64,000 nucleotides of DNA from JBBTQZ01 sp964489135 (GCA_964489135.1 CAZAXK010000002.1:1-64000); one strand, 5' to 3'. Positions 6,008-14,771 are shown, counted from the stretch's first letter. The notes: generated by a model not told the origin, from the sequence alone. Numbers and translations: made by a program.

Positions 6008-6075
6008 TGTTATATGTTTACTACTACCCTATTAGTATAGTGGTTTTACGTAGTTAAAGCAACAAGACTTGTTGA

Positions 6076-6723
6076 TCACATTCCCTCGACTTTTTCATAA
6101 TCCTTCCAGAACATCGTGAGCCCGCCGACGATAACCAAAAGTGAGAAGATGACCGCAAAGATTGAATACTTGGCCGTTAGGACCGCGATCTGCGAACCGA
6201 AAAACACGCCCACCAAAGAAAGCGGGAGCATAAAGACTGAATGAATCACCAAGAATTTAACGAAGGAAACCTCACTTAGACCGGCGGCATAGGCGAACAT
6301 TTCGGGGAGAGAAATGAGCGCAACCCGCGCCTTTACAAACGAGCGCGTCGAACCAAGAAGGGATAAGAATTTGCGAATTTCGGCAAAGAACTTCTCGCCG
6401 GCGAAAAACCTCACCACCTTCTCGCCATACGTTCTACTGATAAAAAAGCACACCACCGAACCAGCCACATCGCCTACGAAGCAAATGAGAAATCCTTTGA
6501 GATTACCGAAAAGTGCACCCGAGATCACATACAAGGGGGTACCCCCAAGCGGAGCAATGACCAAAGTCGACATCTTGAGGACTATTATGAGAAGCGGGGC
6601 AAATATTCCAAATGAGCTAACAAAGGTCTGTAATTCCCCGCTCCGGATCATCTTGATTGATAAAATAAAAAGCCCGATAACGAGAAGGAGCCATGCGAGC
6701 TCTATGAGTTTTTCTCTTTTCAT
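6076..6723 (-). CDS. TVP38/TMEM64 (VTT/DedA-like) family membrane protein
   Basis: 215 aa with about five membrane segments. The VTT core is GGTPLYVISGALFG (about 57-70), followed by a Gly-rich segment GDVAGSVVCFFISRTYGE. Bacterial VTT/DedA proteins act as lipid scramblases or flippases and in membrane homeostasis; the specific role here is unknown. The start directly follows the stop of the metalloprotease gene, so the two are co-transcribed. A second VTT protein is at 61.7 kb. Confidence 0.85.
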   Translation of the reverse strand: MKREKLIELAWLLLVIGLFILSIKMIRSGELQTFVSSFGIFAPLLIIVLKMSTLVIAPLGGTPLYVISGALFGNLKGFLICFVGDVAGSVVCFFISRTYGEKVVRFFAGEKFFAEIRKFLSLLGSTRSFVKARVALISLPEMFAYAAGLSEVSFVKFLVIHSVFMLPLSLVGVFFGSQIAVLTAKYSIFAVIFSLLVIVGGLTMFWKDYEKVEGM

Positions 6724-6724
6724 T

Positions 6725-7624
6725 TCACTCTATCCTACACACACTCCGAAGCTCCGCCAAGTCTTCGGCGGTGGGAGATAAGTTTACCGAACTGCCTTCC
6801 TGTGTCAGGTAGTACATTATTGATTTAGAATTTTCTACATGATCCATCCCAAGTGCGTGGCCCAGCTCGTGCGCCAAAGCCAGCTTAAGGTCGACTAGAT
6901 TGGTGAATTGGTAGACATTGATTTCTTTGCCGGTATATTCGGCTTGGTCAAACTGGTCGCGCCGTCCGTACTTTTGGTTGTATTCCTTGATCACGCGATT
7001 GTATTCTTCCGCTGAAGCGTTGCGCCTCGTAAGCAAAGCATTGACTTGTTCGGCCAAGCGATTGAGCTCTTTTGCACCCTCATTCAAGCTTGAGGCCGTC
7101 TTGCTGAGCTCTTGCCTCTCTTGCTCCATTTGCTCGTATTCTTTCTTGGGGGCACCTCCCCGAGCATTCCAGTACGCCACCTTGTCTTTATAGCTCGCTT
7201 GCAGCGATTCAAAGGCACTAAGTGCACTTTCGTAAGCCTTGGCCTGCGATTCATATCGACTTTTCAGCTGATTAAATTCGGCATCAATCTTACGGAAAAA
7301 GTTCTCCACTTCAGTCAGACCGAACTCCGTCCTGCGTCTCGCTTCGGTTTCGGCCTGTCTTTCGTCATAGACTAGATTTATAGTAAACGTCGCTTTTGGA
7401 TCGAAGGCAAATAATTCTCTGCCTTTTTCCTCCTTTTCCCAGACAGTTTCCGCTTCAGCAATAGCTTTTTGGAAATTTGGCTCTGCGAGATTAAAGTCTT
7501 TATCAAACCTTCCTATCTTATAGTGGAGCGGGGTCGCACAGGGACCAAGATAATAGGTGTAGCCCTCTTTCACAGCTACAATCACAATCCCAAGGGTAAC
7601 CAAAGCAAAGGCTAACTTTTTCAT
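6725..7624 (-). CDS. Membrane-anchored matrixin-like zinc metalloprotease with coiled-coil insert
   Basis: 299 aa. An N-terminal signal anchor (about 4-20), then a short mixed region, a long charged heptad-like coiled coil (about 100-215), then the zinc motif HELGHALGMDH (about 253-263) and a Met-turn SIMYYL. The HExxHxxGxxH plus Met-turn defines a metzincin, closest to matrixins. The catalytic domain appears split by the coiled coil, because the preceding beta-strand part lies before it. It should face the outside of the cell. Substrate unknown. Confidence 0.8.
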   Translation of the reverse strand: MKKLAFALVTLGIVIVAVKEGYTYYLGPCATPLHYKIGRFDKDFNLAEPNFQKAIAEAETVWEKEEKGRELFAFDPKATFTINLVYDERQAETEARRRTEFGLTEVENFFRKIDAEFNQLKSRYESQAKAYESALSAFESLQASYKDKVAYWNARGGAPKKEYEQMEQERQELSKTASSLNEGAKELNRLAEQVNALLTRRNASAEEYNRVIKEYNQKYGRRDQFDQAEYTGKEINVYQFTNLVDLKLALAHELGHALGMDHVENSKSIMYYLTQEGSSVNLSPTAEDLAELRSVCRIE

Positions 7625-7683
7625 TATATTAAATTTAACACAATCAACTATTGCAAAGAACAGGAATATGGTATATTGGGCGC

Positions 7684-7902
7684 ATGAAAATCACAAATCT
7701 AAACGTTCGCTACTTTGCGAGCAATCTTTTGATTGTGCTTGGTTTGGTCCTTATGTGGCGAGGCACGTGGTACGTGCTCGACGGCCTCGATAAATGGATC
7801 TTTGGCGGTAGCCACACTTATACTGCCCTTTTGGGAGTAATAATCGGCCTTATTATTCTCTACGCCCCCGACCACGACCTAAAAGAGATTTCCAAACTAT
7901 AA
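7684..7902 (+). CDS. Small two-helix membrane protein
   Basis: 72 aa from the ATG at 7684. I prefer this to an earlier in-frame ATG at 7651 because a TATATT -10-like box lies between them, about 7 bp before the chosen start, so the transcript may be leaderless. Two hydrophobic segments (about 12-29 and 45-61) flank a Trp/Gly-rich loop. No family recognised. Confidence 0.65.
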   Translation: MKITNLNVRYFASNLLIVLGLVLMWRGTWYVLDGLDKWIFGGSHTYTALLGVIIGLIILYAPDHDLKEISKL

Positions 7903-7908
7903 TTTCGG

Positions 7909-9213
7909 CTATTTTACCGATCCAAGCAATGGCAAGTTGACGTGCTTGCGAAGTGTTTCTCCTAAAAGTAAGGGCTTCCTGCGATCGGTCGGAAATCCCC
8001 GCTCGCCTTTGTGTTGCTCTTGCTTCATGGCAATAAAGCTCGATCCCAAAAAGATGGTGTGCTTGCCGTACCGCTCTGCCACACGGTCGACTGCATCATA
8101 AACCCGAGTAATATTCTGAATCTTATCGAGCTTGCCAAAGAGGTCGAGTGTTTGAGTGTCTACCGAGTGTAGCTTCATAAGTACAATGCCTGTAGCTCTA
8201 TATAAGACACCCTTGCGGTAAACCCGCTCAAACTGCTCTCCGACCGACTTGATAATCACCTCTGGTATGCAAACCGAGTTTTGAAGTTTGATCTCAAAAC
8301 CAAGGTGGTGAAAATCTTGGGTCTTGAGATAAAAGAAAAATTCTCGCGTATAAAGCCCATGTCTGCGCATCTTGATACAAGCGTTTTCAATATTTTTGGA
8401 GAGTTGAGAAAAAACAAAATCTCTGTCCGACGAAGGAGGCGTGAAGGTGCGAGTTTTACTAATAGATTGATAATCATGCTTTTCACCAAAAGTAAGAGGG
8501 AAACAAAATTCTCCCCGAAGTTCACGCCAAATTTCTTGGAAAGGTTTGGAGAGGTTGCCCTCGACCCACTCTTCGCTTCTAAGTGCAAAGTCGAGAGCGG
8601 TACTAATACCAAACTTTCCCAAAAAGTTTGAGGTGTTTGGACCTATGCCCCACACCTTACCTACAGGCAAATCTTTGAGAAACTGAGTGATTTCGCGCCC
8701 AGGTATGATGGTGAGCCCAGAAGGTTTTTTCCATTTGGAAGCAACTTTAGACAAGACTTTGTTTACAGACAACCCAACCGAGAATGTGATCCCGAGCGAA
8801 GAGTCGAGTTCGTGTTTGATCCGACGAGCCATCTCGCTATAAGGCATACGCAAAGATCGCCGCAATCCCGTGAGATCCGCAAAGCACTCGTCGATACTGT
8901 ACTCATCTATCGCGGGAGTAAACTTGCGCACAATATCGTACATACGCTGCGAATAGAGGCCATAAGTTTCGTAATCAGACGGCAAGATCACTGCTTCAGG
9001 GCAGACTTTTTTGATATCGTGGATTTTCATGCCACGCGTGACACCGAGACGCTTGGCCTCATAAGTCATCGATGAAGCTATACCTCTCTCCTGACCAGTG
9101 ACGACCGGCCGACCGCGCAAAGACGGGTTGCGAGCCACCTCGCAAGAAGCAAAAAAGGAATCCCCATCTATATGAAGTATGGCCTTGGGGAAAGACCTTA
9201 GAGTAAATTCCAT
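7909..9213 (-). CDS. dinB: Y-family translesion DNA polymerase (DinB/UmuC-like)
   Basis: 434 aa. Catalytic palm motifs are HIDGDSFFASCE at the N-terminus and YSIDECFADLTG near residue 105, giving the expected Asp/Asp-Glu metal ligands. A helix-hairpin-helix thumb motif (VGKVWGIGPNTSNFLGKFGI) and a little-finger domain follow. It is last in an operon with lexA 9 bp upstream, so it is SOS-induced for lesion bypass. DinB and UmuC cannot be separated with confidence; no UmuD is seen. Confidence 0.9.
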   Translation of the reverse strand: MEFTLRSFPKAILHIDGDSFFASCEVARNPSLRGRPVVTGQERGIASSMTYEAKRLGVTRGMKIHDIKKVCPEAVILPSDYETYGLYSQRMYDIVRKFTPAIDEYSIDECFADLTGLRRSLRMPYSEMARRIKHELDSSLGITFSVGLSVNKVLSKVASKWKKPSGLTIIPGREITQFLKDLPVGKVWGIGPNTSNFLGKFGISTALDFALRSEEWVEGNLSKPFQEIWRELRGEFCFPLTFGEKHDYQSISKTRTFTPPSSDRDFVFSQLSKNIENACIKMRRHGLYTREFFFYLKTQDFHHLGFEIKLQNSVCIPEVIIKSVGEQFERVYRKGVLYRATGIVLMKLHSVDTQTLDLFGKLDKIQNITRVYDAVDRVAERYGKHTIFLGSSFIAMKQEQHKGERGFPTDRRKPLLLGETLRKHVNLPLLGSVK

Positions 9214-9222
9214 GGGGTTGGA

Positions 9223-9792
9223 TTATTTATACTTACGTATCACAGCTTTGACTTTGGCAGCAATGCGAAGATCGTTTTCAGGATAAATAGGTTTGAAATT
9301 TTTGTTGGCAGGCTCGAGCCAGACTTTGCCGCCACGGTTGCGGAAGTATTTCATAGTCCACTCGCCGTCTACTTCGGCGACGACGATGTCTCCGTCTTTG
9401 ACTTTTTGGGTGCGCTCCACTATCACCATGTCGCCGTCGGCAATATGCGCGTCTATCATTGAGTCACCATCTACCTTGAGCATAAAGGTGGCTTCTTTGT
9501 GATCGATCAAAAACTCATCGAGACTCATTGTGTCTTGAAGCTCTTCCTCGGCTGCAGAAGGAAAGCCTGCTTTCACAGACCCGAGCACTCCCACTTCTCC
9601 AAAGATCCTCGACGGTGCAAGCTTGCCCATCCTATCTTTGAGTAGTACTCCCTCCTCCACCATTTTGTTTACGAGCTTGTGAACGGCATTGGTAGACTTA
9701 AAACCAAGAAGCTTCATTATCTCGCGGTAGCTAGGAAGACGTTTGCGCTCTTTGTAGAAGAAAATTATTTGGTTTTGATAATCTTGATACAT
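9223..9792 (-). CDS. lexA: LexA-like SOS repressor
   Basis: 189 aa. N-terminal winged HTH (about 14-58, PSYREIMKLLGFKS). S24 peptidase domain with self-cleavage site Ala75-Gly76 (KAGFP), catalytic Ser111 (DGDSMID) and Lys148 (WTMKYF). All residues needed for RecA-stimulated autocleavage are present. It sits between a 66-codon ORF and dinB in a tight operon whose promoter carries a GAAC-N4-GTTC operator, so autoregulation is expected. Confidence 0.93.
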   Translation of the reverse strand: MYQDYQNQIIFFYKERKRLPSYREIMKLLGFKSTNAVHKLVNKMVEEGVLLKDRMGKLAPSRIFGEVGVLGSVKAGFPSAAEEELQDTMSLDEFLIDHKEATFMLKVDGDSMIDAHIADGDMVIVERTQKVKDGDIVVAEVDGEWTMKYFRNRGGKVWLEPANKNFKPIYPENDLRIAAKVKAVIRKYK

Positions 9793-9794
9793 TT

Positions 9795-9995
9795 TTAGAT
9801 GAGGTGCATAAAGGAAAGTGCCTTGCCCAAACCAAAGAAACTCTGATCGCTAAATCGCTTGAGTGAGCGAAGGAGCTCGCGATGCCTGATAGCTTCGTTG
9901 CGATAATCCACTCCCCGGATTATCTTTTTATCTATGAGGGAATTAAGATGCTCAATCTCAAGTTCAATCGCTTTTTTGAATTGTTTTTGACTCAT
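9795..9995 (-). CDS. First gene of the SOS operon, 66-aa protein of unknown function
   Basis: A small, basic, mostly helical protein (MSQKQFKKAIELEIEHLNSL...). I chose the ATG at 9995 because the upstream in-frame extension to 10052 runs through the promoter and SOS box. The stop is 2 nt before lexA, so it is translationally coupled. I do not recognise the family. Its position suggests a DNA-damage-related or regulatory role (inference). Confidence 0.7.
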   Translation of the reverse strand: MSQKQFKKAIELEIEHLNSLIDKKIIRGVDYRNEAIRHRELLRSLKRFSDQSFFGLGKALSFMHLI

Positions 9996-10022
9996 AGTTT
10001 TGTGGTTAACTTTTACATGAGT

Positions 10023-10052
10023 AGTATAAGTGAACAGTCGTTCACCTGTCAA
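10023..10052 (-). promoter_or_regulatory. SOS promoter with LexA box
   Basis: TTGACA (complement of 10047-10052), 18-bp spacer, TATACT (complement of 10023-10028). The spacer holds a perfect inverted repeat GTGAAC-AGTC-GTTCAC (10030-10045), which matches the Gram-positive-type SOS box core GAAC-N4-GTTC. LexA bound here would block RNA polymerase directly. Confidence 0.85.
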
Positions 10053-10159
10053 ACTTCTTATGCACTTTTACCCCCCTAGAGCACAAAACTTGCTTTCAAA
10101 TCAAATCCGGTGGCAAAAAACCAAAAGATTTAGAGGTTATTTGCGGGTCATTGCCAAAG

Positions 10160-10711
10160 CTAAGATCTTTTAATTTCTAGAATTTTCAGAGGGTTAACAG
10201 TTTCGCCTGTAAGACGCTCCCCGCAATCATGATCAATTTTTTCGAGTGTGTCTGTTTTGAATACAGTAAGGTGTAGATGCGGACCAGTCACCTTGCCAGT
10301 AGTGCCCACCGTACCCAATATCTCTCCTTCCTTCACCTCGTCCCCTTCACTTACTTTAAAACTATCCATATGAGCATACAGAAAGGTATAGCTTCCGCTT
10401 TTATCCTCTACCATGACATATTTACCAAACCCTCTACCTCGACAATATTTATCCTCGTTTGCTATCTTGACCACACTACCTGAGGTAAAGGATTTGATAG
10501 CTGTCCCCTTCTTGCCAGCTATATCAACTCCAGAGTGCCCTGTTTTGTATCCTTGAGTTATAGCCGACTTGTTTAATGCAATGCCTGAACCCTTGAAGGA
10601 TTCTCTCGCCTCTGAGGCAGGTTCAAAGCGCACACCCCAGACAAGAATCGTGAATATTATGAGTGCCACAATTTTGAGACGCGCAAATCTGAATTCGGGT
10701 AAGCTCGGCAT
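10160..10711 (-). CDS. M23-family (LytM-like) peptidase
   Basis: 183 aa. A signal anchor (about 11-26) precedes an M23 fold with zinc ligands in HSGVD (about 59-63) and HLHL (about 146-149). LytM-type enzymes cut peptidoglycan cross-bridges or act as regulators of wall hydrolases outside the membrane. Two extra cysteines (YCRG, HDCG) could form a disulfide. It has its own transcription unit between the SOS promoter and a strong terminator. Confidence 0.87.
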   Translation of the reverse strand: MPSLPEFRFARLKIVALIIFTILVWGVRFEPASEARESFKGSGIALNKSAITQGYKTGHSGVDIAGKKGTAIKSFTSGSVVKIANEDKYCRGRGFGKYVMVEDKSGSYTFLYAHMDSFKVSEGDEVKEGEILGTVGTTGKVTGPHLHLTVFKTDTLEKIDHDCGERLTGETVNPLKILEIKRS

Positions 10712-10749
10712 ATACCCATCCTATCAGCTAAAAAGTATAGGACAAATGA

Positions 10750-10777
10750 AGAAAGAGCCCGTAAGGGCTCTTTCTTC
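10750..10777 (-). terminator. Rho-independent terminator
   Basis: GAAAGAGCCC (10751-10760) and GGGCTCTTTC (10765-10774) form a 10-bp stem with a 4-nt loop. It ends the M11-like protease gene. Confidence 0.85.
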
Positions 10778-10798
10778 GAGATCACATGTAAACAAACT

Positions 10799-13054
10799 CT
10801 ACTTGTAAACCGTGATAGTTTTTTGACCTATATTCCCTGCGCCATCAGATACCTTCACCAAAAGTGTATGTGGACCCGATACTACAGAGCCGGTGTTCCA
10901 TTTGTAGCTGAGAGTGCTAGCAGTAGACGAGGTAAGCAGGGCGCCATCTACATACACTTGAATTGAAGTAACTTTGACATTGTCTGTTGCTGAGACTTTG
11001 ACCGATTGGTTACGGGCAAGTTTGGCACCATCAGCCGGTGAAGTCAGGTTTACTATCGGGGCTGTGATATCCGAAAAAACTACGTACCCAGCCGGAGCAC
11101 TACCTGATCGAGAAGCGTTTGTACTGTCCTCTGCTGTAGCGGTAAATGTGTACGTACCATTTGATGCGGTGGTAGGAGAAGTAACTGCAAACGGAATGCT
11201 TACTGTAGACCCCGGAGCGATGGACGCACTACCAGAAGTAGAAGTAAATCCTGACGGTAAAACAGTAGCGTTTACATTAAAGGTAGAAGCGGAACACGCA
11301 GAATTGTCTTGGTTGGTCACCGAGATGCTGTAATTAAGTTTTTGACCTGCAGTGCCTTGCTGACTAGACGGCGTGATGCCATTTATTTTGGGCTGTGCCG
11401 ACACGCATGTAGGCGCCGACATAGACACTTCAATCGTAGCGCCAGTAGCGTCATGACTAACCTGCTTGATGGTGATTCCGTTTATATAGTCCACAAATGC
11501 CATACCGTCGGCGAGAGCTGAATTACCGAATCCGTCAGTGGGAGTAGGATCGATGCGCAGGGTGTTTGCCGAATTAGCCACACCACTAAACATCCCGGGG
11601 GCAATCTTTAGACTCACTCCGTTGACGATAGCAGCCGGAAGACTTGAGTCGTATCCCACAGGCTGACGATAATCGATATAGTAGTAATTACCAGTATTTG
11701 CTTTGGCAACTCGCAAAAGCTGAGTTGCCGAAGTGAGAGTCTCGACAGGAGCCACTTTATAAGTACCGGCAGCTGTAATGGTCTGCATTCGCGTACTTGG
11801 CAAAAATCCGAGTTGATTTTTGTGCACACCGCTCATATGGAACGAGTTAAGATATCCCATAGTGTCAAAGTTATCTCCATATTCACTTCCAGTACAATTA
11901 GAATAAACGTCAATCGATTTTGTACCACAGCTTATACTTGATGAGTGCCAAACTCCTAGAGCATGACCGATTTCGTGGTTGATTGTATTTAGATCATTTG
12001 TCACCACCCAACTTCGACTTGGTGTACCACCGACATAAGAAAGTCCTCCCCAACCGCAACCTGTGGTTCCTCCCATCACATAAAGCTTTCGTGTGTAATT
12101 GGAAAGATTGTAGCCGAGCTTGGTAGCTTCGGTATCAGCAGCACTGCCCCATGTGTTATACATGGTGCTACAGTTTGCATTGGTATAGGGAATCGTCATC
12201 CAAGGAGTCACGTCACCCGAAAAGCTAGTTTGATTATAAGAGACTTCTTTGTAGTAAGTATTTGTTGATCTGTTGCCATAAAAAACGGTATCTGCAACTT
12301 GAGACTGGGTCCAAGGCTGGGAAGTTGAGTTGGTAAAGTTGATCATCATAACAAGCGTTTTTTGATCCCCTGTCGGACCAGCAGCTGCAGCTTGAGTCAC
12401 AGTGAAGTTAGAAGTATCGCTTGTATCTACAAGCACATTGTTTCCAACCTTCGTACCTTTTATTTTTACTTTTGACCCACTCATCACACTTGGATCATCA
12501 GCAGTAAAGTAAACATTATCCTGACCAATTGACGAATCAGCATTGAATTCATAAACTGTGAACGACTTCCTTTCATCAGTATAATCAATATGGATTGCGT
12601 TTATTTCACCTATTACTTCTACCTGTTGCTCCAGAAGGTTTTGGATTTCTTCGGGAAATTTTTTGATAAGGCCATATGGAAGCAAGTTGGCGCGAGCAAG
12701 ACCAGGATTTTTCTGCATCAAACTTATTAGAGCTTCGTTTCTATCTTTTGCCACTTTAGCTACCTGAGCAAGAGCCACAACACTCTTTGAGCTGTCTTCG
12801 GGATCAACGGTATTGCCATATCCGTCAATTGCTTCAAGTAAATCTTTGTTGAGTTTAGCAATATTTTTTTGGCCGACCGAATCATACGCTGAGGCAGTCA
12901 GGTCTTTTGGAGATATATCTAATTCAGAAATTTTGTTATATAAAAAATAGCCAGCCACCACGACTGTCACTAAAAGTATAGACCACAAAAAATTTTTGGA
13001 GGTTTTCGGAGACTCAGGAAATTGTGGGCTGGTAAAATTTGTATTGCTGTTCAT
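10799..13054 (-). CDS. Surface M11 (gametolysin)-like metalloprotease with Ig-like domains
   Basis: 751 aa. A membrane anchor (about 23-41) precedes an N-terminal helical region. The catalytic domain has the zinc motif HEIGHALGVWH (about 355-365) and a DTMGY Met-turn, with paired cysteines around it. After about residue 550 a NEW3-like beta-sandwich and a C-terminal Ig-like domain (ITAPIVNLTSPADGAKL onward) follow. The architecture suggests a large anchored exo-enzyme that degrades host or matrix glycoproteins, but the substrate is unknown. Confidence 0.85.
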   Translation of the reverse strand: MNSNTNFTSPQFPESPKTSKNFLWSILLVTVVVAGYFLYNKISELDISPKDLTASAYDSVGQKNIAKLNKDLLEAIDGYGNTVDPEDSSKSVVALAQVAKVAKDRNEALISLMQKNPGLARANLLPYGLIKKFPEEIQNLLEQQVEVIGEINAIHIDYTDERKSFTVYEFNADSSIGQDNVYFTADDPSVMSGSKVKIKGTKVGNNVLVDTSDTSNFTVTQAAAAGPTGDQKTLVMMINFTNSTSQPWTQSQVADTVFYGNRSTNTYYKEVSYNQTSFSGDVTPWMTIPYTNANCSTMYNTWGSAADTEATKLGYNLSNYTRKLYVMGGTTGCGWGGLSYVGGTPSRSWVVTNDLNTINHEIGHALGVWHSSSISCGTKSIDVYSNCTGSEYGDNFDTMGYLNSFHMSGVHKNQLGFLPSTRMQTITAAGTYKVAPVETLTSATQLLRVAKANTGNYYYIDYRQPVGYDSSLPAAIVNGVSLKIAPGMFSGVANSANTLRIDPTPTDGFGNSALADGMAFVDYINGITIKQVSHDATGATIEVSMSAPTCVSAQPKINGITPSSQQGTAGQKLNYSISVTNQDNSACSASTFNVNATVLPSGFTSTSGSASIAPGSTVSIPFAVTSPTTASNGTYTFTATAEDSTNASRSGSAPAGYVVFSDITAPIVNLTSPADGAKLARNQSVKVSATDNVKVTSIQVYVDGALLTSSTASTLSYKWNTGSVVSGPHTLLVKVSDGAGNIGQKTITVYK

Positions 13055-13146
13055 CTTTATGATAATAAGGGATAATACATATTATTATATGAACATTCTA
13101 TGGTGAATGTAGCTATTCTGGGGAGAGCGTCTTTGTCTTTCTGCCT

Positions 13147-14151
13147 TTATAAGTACTTGTCTATGTTTGATTTATGCTCTTCGTAAGTGTCGGCGCAATG
13201 TATTTCTCCTTTTTTGTCGTGAAGATAATATAAGCACGAAGTTGAAGCTGGGTTGAGCGCTGCTTCGAGTGCTGAAGTGCCTGGGTTTGAAATTGGTCGC
13301 GGCGGGAGGCCAGAGTACTTGTAAGTATTGAAGGGTGAATCGATCTGCTTGTCTGCTACTTGGATCGGCGCCCAGTATCCGGCGCCTTTGTCCCCTCTTG
13401 CATATTGAAGGGTCGCATCGACTTCTAGGCGCATATTTTTCAAAAGTCTGTTCCAGATAATACCAGCGACAAGAGGCATGTCAGACTTTCCGTTTGCTTC
13501 TCGTTGTACAATTGAGGCAACTTTGAGCAAAGTCGGCCAGCGGATATTTTGTGCAACGGCTTGTTTGGAAAATGGTGCAAATTTTTCTTCAAATTTTGCC
13601 CGGAGTCTTTTTGCTACAGCTTCTGGCGATTCATCAAGAGGTATGAGATAAGTGTCTGGGAAGTAAACTCCCTCGACATAGTTTGGATCAGTGTTGGTAT
13701 ATTTGGTATTAAAGTCGTACTTTTGCTGTTCCGACCAGCCCAAAGTCTCTTGCATTAGATCCGCGATCTCCTCTTTGCGCAACCCTTCGGGTATTACTAC
13801 CCATTTCATATATGGACCTTTAGCAAAAGAGCGTGAGATTTGCGAAGGTGTGTAAGACTTTGAAATTTTGTATGCCCCCGGCTCTACCTTAACCACTCCA
13901 GTCAAAAGATTGGCAAGTCCTATAGCAAATCCACTTTTGACATAGCCTTCGTCTTTTAATTCATTCCAAACTATCTTGTCCGACTTGAGCGGCACGATGT
14001 ATCTCTCCACCTCCGCCCCACTCTCGGCCTTTTGGACGAAAATAGCAAAGCCAAGATAGGCAAAAAGCGCAATCAAAAGCATGACTACAGACACAATGAT
14101 TACCTTGAGTTTATATTTTGGGTTGGGGTTTGAGGAAATAGTCTGGTCCAT
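13147..14151 (-). CDS. mltG: Endolytic murein transglycosylase MltG
   Basis: 334 aa YceG/MltG family. One N-terminal membrane helix (about 15-36), a LysM-like region, then the catalytic domain with ASIVQREA (catalytic Glu), GVYFPDTYLIP, WNRLLKNMRLEVDATLQY and GLPPRPISNPG. MltG cuts nascent glycan strands and sets their length. No downstream yceF/holB-type partners are present. Confidence 0.93.
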   Translation of the reverse strand: MDQTISSNPNPKYKLKVIIVSVVMLLIALFAYLGFAIFVQKAESGAEVERYIVPLKSDKIVWNELKDEGYVKSGFAIGLANLLTGVVKVEPGAYKISKSYTPSQISRSFAKGPYMKWVVIPEGLRKEEIADLMQETLGWSEQQKYDFNTKYTNTDPNYVEGVYFPDTYLIPLDESPEAVAKRLRAKFEEKFAPFSKQAVAQNIRWPTLLKVASIVQREANGKSDMPLVAGIIWNRLLKNMRLEVDATLQYARGDKGAGYWAPIQVADKQIDSPFNTYKYSGLPPRPISNPGTSALEAALNPASTSCLYYLHDKKGEIHCADTYEEHKSNIDKYL

Positions 14152-14174
14152 ACCTTGATTTTACCACTGGATTC

Positions 14175-14210
14175 AAAATAAAACCTCAGAAAATTCTGGG
14201 GTTTTATTTT
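14175..14210 (-). terminator. Rho-independent terminator
   Basis: A 17-bp near-perfect stem (14175-14191 with 14194-14210, one G-T wobble) rich in A/T at its base. It gives a U-run on either strand. It lies between tRNA-Asp and mltG and would stop read-through from the tRNA. Confidence 0.7.
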
Positions 14211-14214
14211 CGCT

Positions 14215-14229
14215 GCGCGGTCGAAGGGA
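14215..14229. repeat. 15-bp partial copy of the tRNA-Asp 3' end
   Basis: GCGCGGTCGAAGGGA at 14215-14229 is identical to 14386-14400, which is the 3' acceptor/T-arm end of tRNA-Asp. The two direct repeats are 171 bp apart and flank a terminator and GC-rich palindromes. It may be an att-like remnant or a partial duplication. Confidence 0.5.
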
Positions 14230-14350
14230 ATTTTGATCCTTACAGGATCTGTACAGGTTTAGTATCGTGCTCGCTACGCTCCGCGCGATATACTCAACCT
14301 TTTCAAATCCCTCTCGGAGCTAACGCTCCTCGCGCCCGCGTCAAAGACAC

Positions 14351-14377
14351 AAAAAAGCTGGGAAAACCCAGCTGTTT
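14351..14377 (-). terminator. Rho-independent terminator of tRNA-Asp
   Basis: On the minus strand CAGCTGGG pairs with CCCAGCTT around TTTT, followed by a T-run. It begins about 10 nt after the tRNA-Asp 3' end. Confidence 0.8.
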
Positions 14378-14386
14378 TGTGTCTTG

Positions 14387-14461
14387 CGCGGTCGAAGGGA
14401 TTTGAACCCTCGATCTTCCCCGTGACAGGGGGATGTGTTAACCGGGCTACACCACGACCGC
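14387..14461 (-). tRNA. tRNA-Asp (anticodon GTC)
   Basis: Acceptor GCGGTCG/CGACCGC, anticodon stem TCCCC/GGGGA with loop CTGTCAC (anticodon GUC), T-loop TTCAAAT, discriminator G as expected for tRNA-Asp. No encoded CCA. A terminator follows. Confidence 0.95.
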
Positions 14462-14517
14462 AATCACTCACAGGTAGAAATTTAGCAGATTTTTGGTAAA
14501 AATGCTACATTTAAGCA

Positions 14518-14724
14518 ATGGATACTGAACTAAACAAGAGAATAGAAGAGATAGAGCACAAGGTAGAACTAATCTACATATCGGTTGAAAAAACCCGAAA
14601 ATACTTGCTTTGGACGGTGATCATAACGGTCGCTTTGTTTGTTCTGCCCCTTATTGGCATCGCCTTTGCTATACCCTCTTTTATAAGTACTTATACAGAC
14701 ACGATAAACACCCTTGGGATTTAG
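14518..14724 (+). CDS. Small single-pass membrane protein with coiled-coil N-terminus
   Basis: 68 aa. A charged helix (about 3-30, likely coiled coil) precedes one or two membrane segments (about 31-64). A TACATT box just before the ATG suggests a very short leader. No family recognised. Same strand as the next membrane protein, 47 bp apart. Confidence 0.6.
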   Translation: MDTELNKRIEEIEHKVELIYISVEKTRKYLLWTVIITVALFVLPLIGIAFAIPSFISTYTDTINTLGI

Positions 14725-14771
14725 CTTGTTGGTAATGCAAAGTAGGCACTAAATTTCCTAGAATTACAAGG

